DNA from: Motacilla alba alba | Lineage: Eukaryota > Chordata > Aves > Passeriformes > Motacillidae | Direction: 5' to 3' | DNA length: 64,000 bases | Assembly (NCBI RefSeq): GCF_015832195.1 | Contig: NC_052033.1 | Coordinates: 2,294,001-2,358,000, forward strand | Shown: positions 56,501 to 64,000 of the stretch, one piece after another | How positions within the stretch are numbered: position 1 is the first letter of the stretch | How the letters are laid out: each line of letters opens with the position of its first letter | Notes under the pieces: generated by a model | What the model was told of the DNA's origin: nothing | Databases searched by the model: none | What the model saw: only the letters and a program-made list of their open reading frames with translations | Position numbers and translations under genes: made by a program

Positions 56501-59500
56501 ACTGATGAGTTTTTACCATAATTTTTCATTCCTAATGCCCATATTTGGGCTACACTTGAGATTCCACTTCCTTGTATTCAAAGCATTAAAAGGAGTTTTT
56601 CAAAATTTTGATGGGATACAAAACTCAAAACTAGCTGAGACTCACTTCCCACAACTTTCCTGTCACTGCAGTTCAGAAAATGCTCCTCACCCAGGTGACA
56701 GAACCATGGGTTAGATCCCTTCTCTGTGTTATCTGCCACATTTATGGCCTTGTGTGATGTTTTAACTTCCTTTTGTCTGAGCCTACACCTGGCACCAGTG
56801 ACCTTTGGGAATGCTGCCTGATTTCAGGGCCACAGATCACACATCAAGTGCTACCAAATGCTGAACAAAGCCCCGAGAACCACATGAGAAGACAGAAACA
56901 CAATCCCCTCTTACACCTGAACAGCACCAACTGAGTGAGACTAGTGGCAAAAAAATGCAATCAAGCCAAATTCTTCATTCTGGTAATTTTTCAAATAACC
57001 AGAATTTGCCAAATTCCGGTAATTTTTCCCATGTTTTGATCCCAGTAGCAGGAAAACTTTTCCACAGCCACATTACAGAAATGTGTGGACAGCGATGAGC
57101 TGGGCAGTGGACTGCTCTGCAAATTGTGGCCAACAGAGGAGTGCAGGGATTGAAGGTGTCAGGAGTTTCTTGCAGCATGGAATTGTGTGTTTGTCATGCA
57201 CGGTCACCTTCCACTGAAGCAGCATGAAGAGCCAGTTCCTGTGTTTCCAAAGGAACCGCTCCACGCTGCTTTCTTTGAGATCAACAGCCATGATACCATG
57301 AAGCACATCATCCAGATATTATGGAGAACTTTTTTTTAAAAGTGTATTTTCCACATAAAGTGTGAAATTATACACATAGGAAGTGTGCAAACACAATGAA
57401 TGAATATTACCTAATTTCTACTTAAAAACTTTTAGTGTTTTAACTATTACATATTAATAACTCTGCTCTGGGAGATCCGGAATAAATCCACTTTTAAAGT
57501 CTCTGGTTTTAATTGTGTAACTTTCCAACTAAAAGCAAAAACACGGTAATGTTTTGCCAGCAAAGATATACTGCTAATGGAATTGCAGAATATGAGCCCA
57601 AGGAGGTGAAGTTCAGCAAATCATTTCCATAAAAGCACTTTTCACATGCGCTTTGTTTGTCAAAGCTCAGCCTGTTTGCAATGCCTCCAGGAGATCAAGC
57701 TAAATCTGATTTCAGACTTTTGAAATGAAACTTTATTAATATATTTCAGAACTTTATGTTTCATGCTTTGGCATGTGCATGCCTTACCTACAGCCATCAC
57801 AAATCACAAAGAGCTGAACTGCTCAAGCTGAACTCTTCAAGCATGACTTTAGCAGAAAGGTCTCTATCACTTTGCAGGATCTGATGAAACAACTGTATGT
57901 CAAAGCTTATCAGTGTTTTCCAACTATATTACTGAAGGCATGATAATCTCTCTCTAAAACTTTTCTCCAAATTTGACTTTACAACCATATAAAATTGCCC
58001 AGTCTGAGGAATTCTGAAGTAACTGCAGTTAAAGGATTGGACGTTTGGAATGAGTATTGTCAGACATGATTTTAACAGTAACCAGCATATTTTAATCTTG
58101 CTTCCTAAAAAATTATTAAAATGAAAGTTAATACAAAGAGATTATAAGAAGAGTTGACCTGTCACAGAAGAGCACTCAGCAACTTCCAGCTGCCCACTTC
58201 AAGGTGCACACCATACCATGCCATGAGCATGAATCTCTCACTGCAGCTAAAGAAACCTTCAAACACAAAATAAACCTTCCAGCTCCAGAGACAAGAAGAA
58301 TAAAGTTCAGCACAAAATCTGGCATCAGCCCACACATGGAAAATAAATCTCTGTTTCTAACTCCTGTCAAATTCTCACTTCACAACAAACAACAGACAGA
58401 ACAAATTAAGAGTGTAACTCGAGTTCCCACAACACTGGTGTGTTTACTCATTCTGATTTACTGCAGAAGTTACTTGCTCTCGTTTCTTTCTGGACTTTGG
58501 AAACAGATAATATGGATCTGTTCTGCAAAATACTCTACTTGCCAATAAAAAGATGGGCACAAGTTCCACCCTGACTCCTGCAGGATGTGCTAGGTTGCTT
58601 TTGAGTTGACAGATGGTGATTTCACATCGCTGAATTTCAGGGAAGTCAAAGATATCTTGGAGGAGAACTGATTACTTCTTTTGATCTGTGCTCTAATAAT
58701 CATCAAGCACATTTGTTGCCTGGAAACTCCTATATAAATTCATCATTTGTAAAGAAACCAAGAAATCTCTATTACTTGTTATTTCTAATCTCCCATGGTA
58801 GCTTCCAGAAATGATCCTAATTCTTTTAAATCACGTGGCAAAGGATCATTCCAGTAATTCAATTAATAGGAAAATGCCTCACACCTTAATGAGGGAAGTT
58901 ATCCTCTCACCTGTTCAGTGGAGTTAGATGACAAAGTGGGGAGGGAACAGATAAAGAGTCACAACTTTAAAAATAACAAACTAGACTAGATAATAGAATA
59001 CTGCCCATAAATTAGAGATACAGCTTTCCTCCAGTGTAATCCTGGAAAGGATTACAGAGGGGGCAGGTCAAGAACAAGCTCTGTAGCTCAAGACAGACAT
59101 TCCAGACAAATAACTATTCTACTCCAAAGTACTTCAGAAAACAGTTCCATAATTGTTAACAATGAATAAAAGACTGTTTTCAAGGGGCAAGAGTTCTAAA
59201 ATATTCTTTGCCATTTGAAATGTTTTCATTTCATAACAGTTTGTCTGGTTAATGTTTTAGAGATTACCTTAAGAGAGAAACAAAAAATCCCTACTCTCAT
59301 CCACTTCACTGATACTTCCAGGTGATAAACCTGACAAAGAATATATTAGTGCCCATTAATTCCCACTTGCCTTACATTGGCACAGCACCCTTTTTAATTC
59401 ATGACATTGCAGTTAAGTTCTGATAAGTGTTTTGGATAGGCCTTGGCAGTAGATAACAGGGGCTGCTGATAAGAGAATAAAGAGATAAAATAGTGTGATT

Positions 59501-60844
59501 TTTAGAGTGGAGAGACTGGCAGTGACTCTCTAACAGCATTCCTTGTACCTGGGTAGTTATAAATAAGGCCTGAAAGGAGCGTGGAGGTATAATTACCAAT
59601 TAACTCTGAAGGGATATGAAGCTGTAAGAAGAAAAGCTACAGACATGAACTCACATCAAGCATCCTCTGGATAACATGGTGCTCATGTAGGGCAACCCTG
59701 ACTCTTTGATTACACCAGATCATCCATCAAAAGATGTTGCTGTGGTTCACGATGAGCCTAAAGAAGCCAGCCCAGGTCTGAGGGGCTCTGGGCAGGGCAG
59801 GACAGGGAGGGAGCCCTGGGCACTGCCCCATCTCTGCCTTCACACCCTGGGGATGTCCAATAATGCCCCTGCAGGGATCCCTCTCCCACACTGCAGGTGC
59901 TGACAAAATTCTTCTTCACACGTGGCTCAGGTAGCTACACTGACTCTTCTGGACAAGTTGGATTTTTTTGTTCCTTCCTAGCATTTCCCCAGTGAACTTT
60001 TACCTGCAAAGACTCTTCAGTAAATTAAATACCCAGGGAGCCAGAGACAGACATTTAAAGGAAAACAGTTCCTACTGATGCTAAGAGGAGGATGACAAAA
60101 AAGCTTCCTTTCAGTAAAGTGTTTCTTAGTGAGAATCCTCCTGTTTAAAATTCTTCATTTTCATATTTCCAAAAACACACCAGTTGAAGATTTCTGGGAA
60201 AATTCTCATGTTCACAGGACACAGAATTCCCTATTTTTTTCTAAATCTAACAGTCACTCAAATCCCAGCAGCGGAGATGAAAAGGCTTTGGCCTTCCCTG
60301 TATACTCCTTCTACTTCTTTGCTCTTTATGCTTGACAAGATGAAAACAAAAGCTTGTATGAGAGACTAAGAGTGTGGATATGTGCAATTCATGGCTACAA
60401 AGGTCTCTCAGGAGAGAGATACTCCTCCCTTGGCCTCCCAGGGCAGCCAGGCACAGAGCTGCTGTCGTTATAAGCTGAGCTGGACATTTCTTTTTTCCCT
60501 CCTGTGCCTGCAGTCAGTGAATGAGCTGATGCTCCACCTGCTGGAAAGAACTACGTGAGCTCCAGAATTCAGCAAGCTCTTACTGAGTGCAAAAGGCCAT
60601 CACTGAAATCTCCAAACACCACCTCGTGTCAGCAGACAAAAAGGTAGCCAAGATTCAGCTTGTTTAAGATCCTGTTCCAAGGGGACTGCTCAGTGTGCAG
60701 ATCTTGTGGTGCCTTTGAAACCTTTTGTTTTGACTTTACAGAGTAAAGAGCAACAGGACAACTGTGACTCTGTGGACAAACGGCTACTGAGCAATTAAAA
60801 TTGCAGCTTTGGATTTGAGGTGAAGAAGAAATTATTTACTCAGA
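53541..60844. other. Non-coding stretch upstream of the CpG-rich segment
   Basis: Either the first intron of the long TNRC6C isoform or 5' flank. A/T-rich unique sequence with an A/T repeat at about 55215..55290 (attttatttttatt type). No exon, RNA gene or transposon recognised. Confidence 0.5.
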
Positions 60845-61235
60845 GAGTAGTAAGGCCAGAAAGCCAGGGAAGTGCTCCAAGGGCTGGAGCCCCTCTGCTC
60901 TGGAGCCAGGCTGGGAGAGCTGGGAATGCTCACCTGGAGAAGAGAAGACTCCAGGGAGAGCTCAGAGCCCCTGCCAGAGCCTGAAAGGGCTCCAGGAGAG
61001 CTGGAGAGGGACTGGGGACAAGGCATGGAGAGACAGGACACAGGGAATGGCTGTAAGCTGAAGAAGGGTAGGTTTAGGTGACATATTAGGAAGAAATTCT
61101 CCACTCTAAAGGTGGTGCCAGGTTGGACAGGGCTTGGAGCAACCTGGGGTGGTGGAAGGTGTCCCAGCCCACGGCAGGGGGTGGAATGAGATGAGCTTTA
61201 AAGTTACTTCAGCCCAAACCATTCTGTGGTTATGA
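60845..61235 (+). mobile_element. CR1 LINE 3' fragment
   Basis: Runs from gtgctccaagggctggagcc through gagagctgggaatgctcacc to tggtgccaggttggacaggg and ccattctgtggttatgat. It keeps part of the CR1 ORF2 end and the 3'UTR. Confidence 0.92.
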
Positions 61236-61734
61236 TGCCAAGTAACACTTGTACAAAGAGTTTGATCTGGGTTAACTTGTTTGGGGCAATAATATAAAAT
61301 GAACTGAAAAGCTGCTGCACTGTTTCTTTTCCTCTCATTTCTACTACCCTTTGCTGTCCTCTGAATTTTTCCAATGGTAACATAAAAGAAGCAAAACAAT
61401 AAAAGCCCCTGAATGAATTCAACAGTGTAAAACATCTGCTGAGGGTTGCCAATACTACACATACAGCAAGTTAAAATAGGAATTGGGGGAAAAATAAAGC
61501 CTCAAGGTAGAAATGCATCTGGCAAGATCAAAGTCAGACAGCTCACACTACACTCTTACAAGGAAAGTTCTTTTATGAGTTATGTTATGATTTACAGTGG
61601 CCTTTGTTTCATTAAACTCAAACACAGATGCTTCAGATCCATCTACAAGGATGCCTGGAAGAAACCTCCTGACCCTCAGGCAGCCTGAGCCACTGCAGTT
61701 GGCTGCTCTGTGTGTGCCACATAAATAATGATGA

Positions 61735-61996
61735 GAGGGGCAGCTCCAATCTCTGCCCCCCAGGACCCAGGGAATGGCTGGAGCTGTGCCAGGGGAGGTT
61801 TGGTTGGATCCCAGGGAAGATTCTTCCCCCCGAGGGTGCTGGCAGTGCCCAGGCTCCCCAGGGAACGGGCACGGCCCCGAGGCTGCCAGGGATGCCCAGG
61901 GTGGGGGGGTTGGGGGGTCTGGGCAGGGACAGGGGCTGCACTGGGTGATCCCTGTGGGCTCCTTCCAGCTCAGGACATTCTGTGATTTCTATGGTT
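61735..61996 (+). mobile_element. CR1 LINE 3' fragment, divergent subfamily
   Basis: A CR1-like 3' region: gaatggctggagctgtgcca, ttggatcccagggaagattc, ctgcactgggtgatccctgt, gggctccttccagctcagga, ending cattctgtgatttctatgg. It contains a g-run near 61905..61915. Confidence 0.85.
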
Positions 61997-62837
61997 CCAG
62001 AATTCTGATAATAAAATAATAAACATATCTCTGACACAGAACATTAGTCTGACAGTTAACAAACATTTCCCAATCCAGAAGAAGCCAAGAATGTCAGAAC
62101 CATCCCCGATGAATTGGGATTTGCAAGGAAGATTGCTGTCAGAAAAGTAAGAGAACTGCTGGGAAATGATTACTTTCCATCTCACTAAAGTCAAATACTT
62201 GAGAATACAGAAGCAGAACCTCTTCCCTTCCTAAAAAAGAACCACTTTAATAAATAATAAATTGTTTCATTTTGTCTGTTCAGTTTTAGGTTTCTGGGGA
62301 GTAGCTGAGTGATATTTTCAAATGCATTTCTGTAACCACAGAAGCTGTAATTTCAGAGACAGATTATTCTCTTCTCTAACTGAAACTTCTAAGGACAACA
62401 CCAAAGAATTTCCTCTGTTGTAGTTCTGCTCAGCAGCAAAAACAGTGAAAGATTCGCTAATGCCCAAAGCGAAAAACTGCAGACAGTTCAGATCCAAAAT
62501 TTGTGATGTTTGACAGTGCTAATGAGTGATAATGAGCAACACTTGAGATCACACAGAAATGACTAATACTCAAGATATCAAACCCCTCCTTTCTGATTTA
62601 GTCCAGATCACTTTTTTAAGCCACGGATAACTATTCCAGAACAGTCCCTGCTTCGCCTGACAAAGCAGAGATGGAAAAGGGGATGTGCAGCCCTGGGCTC
62701 ATCCCCACTGCAAAGCTCACACCATTGAGGAGAGCTGCTTATTTCCCATCAGCAGCTTCAGGAAAATGAAGTTAGCTAAGAGATTTATTCCTCAACATCC
62801 AATTTCCAACAGCCAAAGAAAGGCCTAGGTGCCTGTC

Positions 62838-63348
62838 TGAGAGCCCACCTCCAGTGCTGTGTCCAGCTCTGGGGCTCCCAACATAAAAGGATGGAGAGCA
62901 GGAGAGAGTCCAGCAGGAGAGAGTCCAGAGAGGCCATGGAGATGCTCCAAGGGCTGGAGCCCCTCTGCTCTGGCCAGGCTGGGAGAGCTGGGAATGTTCA
63001 CCTGGAGAAGAGAAGGCTCCAGGGAGACCTCAGAGCCCCTGCCAGAGCCTGAAGGGGATCCAGGAGAGCTGGAGAGGGACTTGGAATGGAGGGACAGGAC
63101 AAGGGGAATGGCTTCTCACTGGCACAGGGCAGCATTAAATGGGACTCTGGGATTAAATTCTTCCCTGTGAGGGTGGGCAGGCCCTGGCACAGGGTGCCCA
63201 GAGGCTGCCCCTGGATCCCTGGAAGTGCCCAAGGCCAGGCTGGATGGGGTTTGGAGCAACCTGGGACAGTGGAAGGCATCCTGTCCATGGCAGGGGGCTG
63301 GAAATAGCTGTTCCCTAAAGTCCCTTCCAACTCAAACCATTCTGTGAC
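62838..63348 (+). mobile_element. CR1 LINE 3' fragment, longest copy
   Basis: About 510 bp from gtgctgtgtccagctctggg through gatgctccaagggctggagc and ttccctgtgagggtgggcag to caactcaaaccattctgtga. Part of the ORF2 end is retained but broken by frameshifts. Confidence 0.93.
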
Positions 63349-63844
63349 CGGCAAAGGACAGAATGAAGTGGTAAAAAGGTATAAGATACTCAGCTACTTT
63401 TCCCAAAGTATTCTTTTCCTAAGGTGAAAATAGTAACTGAGAGCAAAAACAAACAAAGGTATAAAAATGTCACAACAGAAAACAAGCGAAGTTACTAGTC
63501 CTTATTTACAAACTTGCAAAACGCTGTTCAAAAAACATTAAAATTATCAGAATGACAGATATAACCTGTAAATACCCAAATTATCAATGCTTCTGTAAGA
63601 ATCACCACTAAATATTTACACCTCCTGAAGATCCATAATAGCTACCAAAGAAACAGGAGGGGGGAAAAAAACCAACTGGAGGAAGACCCCACAGCTCTGA
63701 CCACATGAACAAACAATGAAGTCTTTTACAAGTGGATGCCAGAAATGGCACATTGTGCCAAAATATGAGTATACAGCCAGGGATTACAAGTAATCCTCAA
63801 ATACGAGGATATTATGAGTAAGAATACAAGCAATAGGTGAGAAT

Positions 63845-64000
63845 TGGAATTCTAAAATGGAATTTTAAAATGGCATTTCAAAACGAAATTTTAAAACGGC
63901 ATTTTAAAACCAGAATTTTGAAACAGCATTTTAAAATGGGAATTTTTAAATGGCATTTTAAAATGGCATTTGGAAACATGATTTTAAAACGGCATTTTAA
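63845..64000. repeat. Tandem near-palindromic repeat (AAAATGGCATTTT), cut by window end
   Basis: Imperfect 12 to 15-bp units such as aaaatggcattttaaaa, aaaacggcattttaaaa and aaaatgggaattttt. Each core is a palindrome except for its central base. The array continues beyond 64000. Confidence 0.85.

Noticed and set aside
53541..64000. Lys-rich N-terminal exons of the long TNRC6C isoform
   Set aside because: I looked for the conserved EVPPRFRCQQDHK-type exon on the minus strand and found none; those exons are probably outside the window.

Overview
The window comes from a vertebrate nuclear genome, almost certainly a bird. The reasons are a recognisable many-exon vertebrate gene, several 3'-truncated CR1 LINE copies ending in ATTCTGTG-type tails, and no mammalian SINEs. 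One LTR-like element (19010..19428) resembles a passerine ERV family I know from memory, so a songbird is my best guess.

One gene fills most of the window: TNRC6C, a GW182-family scaffold of microRNA silencing, on the minus strand. I resolved 19 internal and terminal coding exons between 46903 and 8946. All have GT/AG boundaries and mutually consistent phases. A probable alternative first coding exon lies at 52468..52492. Its phase matches, and its ATG (52492..52490) has an A at -3 and a G at +4. Joined, the exons give 5,394 nt, or 1,797 codons plus stop. Order along the protein: GW/WG-rich Argonaute-binding region, UBA domain, Q-rich region, PAM2 motif for PABPC, RRM fold, and C-terminal tryptophan motifs for CCR4-NOT. 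The 5' exons of the longer isoform known in other vertebrates are not visible here and probably lie beyond 64000.

Layout. 1..2780: no recognisable gene. 2795..4402: a compound tandem-repeat and CpG-rich block (11-bp, 12-bp and 35-bp arrays) bounded by two minus-strand poly(A) hexamer candidates. About 4380 or 6100 to 8945: the TNRC6C 3'UTR, with several genome-encoded oligo(A) runs in the mRNA sense. 8946..46903: coding exons and introns. The introns hold CR1 copies, an LTR-like element, a 40-bp minisatellite, a 1.1-kb TATCTA-type array and a tandem duplication abutting a splice acceptor. 46904..52467: intron 1. 52468..53540: CpG-rich putative internal promoter with a pyrimidine-rich minisatellite. 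53540..64000: non-coding, with three same-strand CR1 copies and a palindromic A/T-rich repeat running off the end.

No operon, CRISPR array, tRNA or rRNA gene was seen. The main points for a second look are the alternative first exon, an exon-like open segment in intron 2 (42747..42876), the oligo(A)-rich 3'UTR of a gene whose product binds poly(A)-binding protein, and the repeat block just downstream of the gene.
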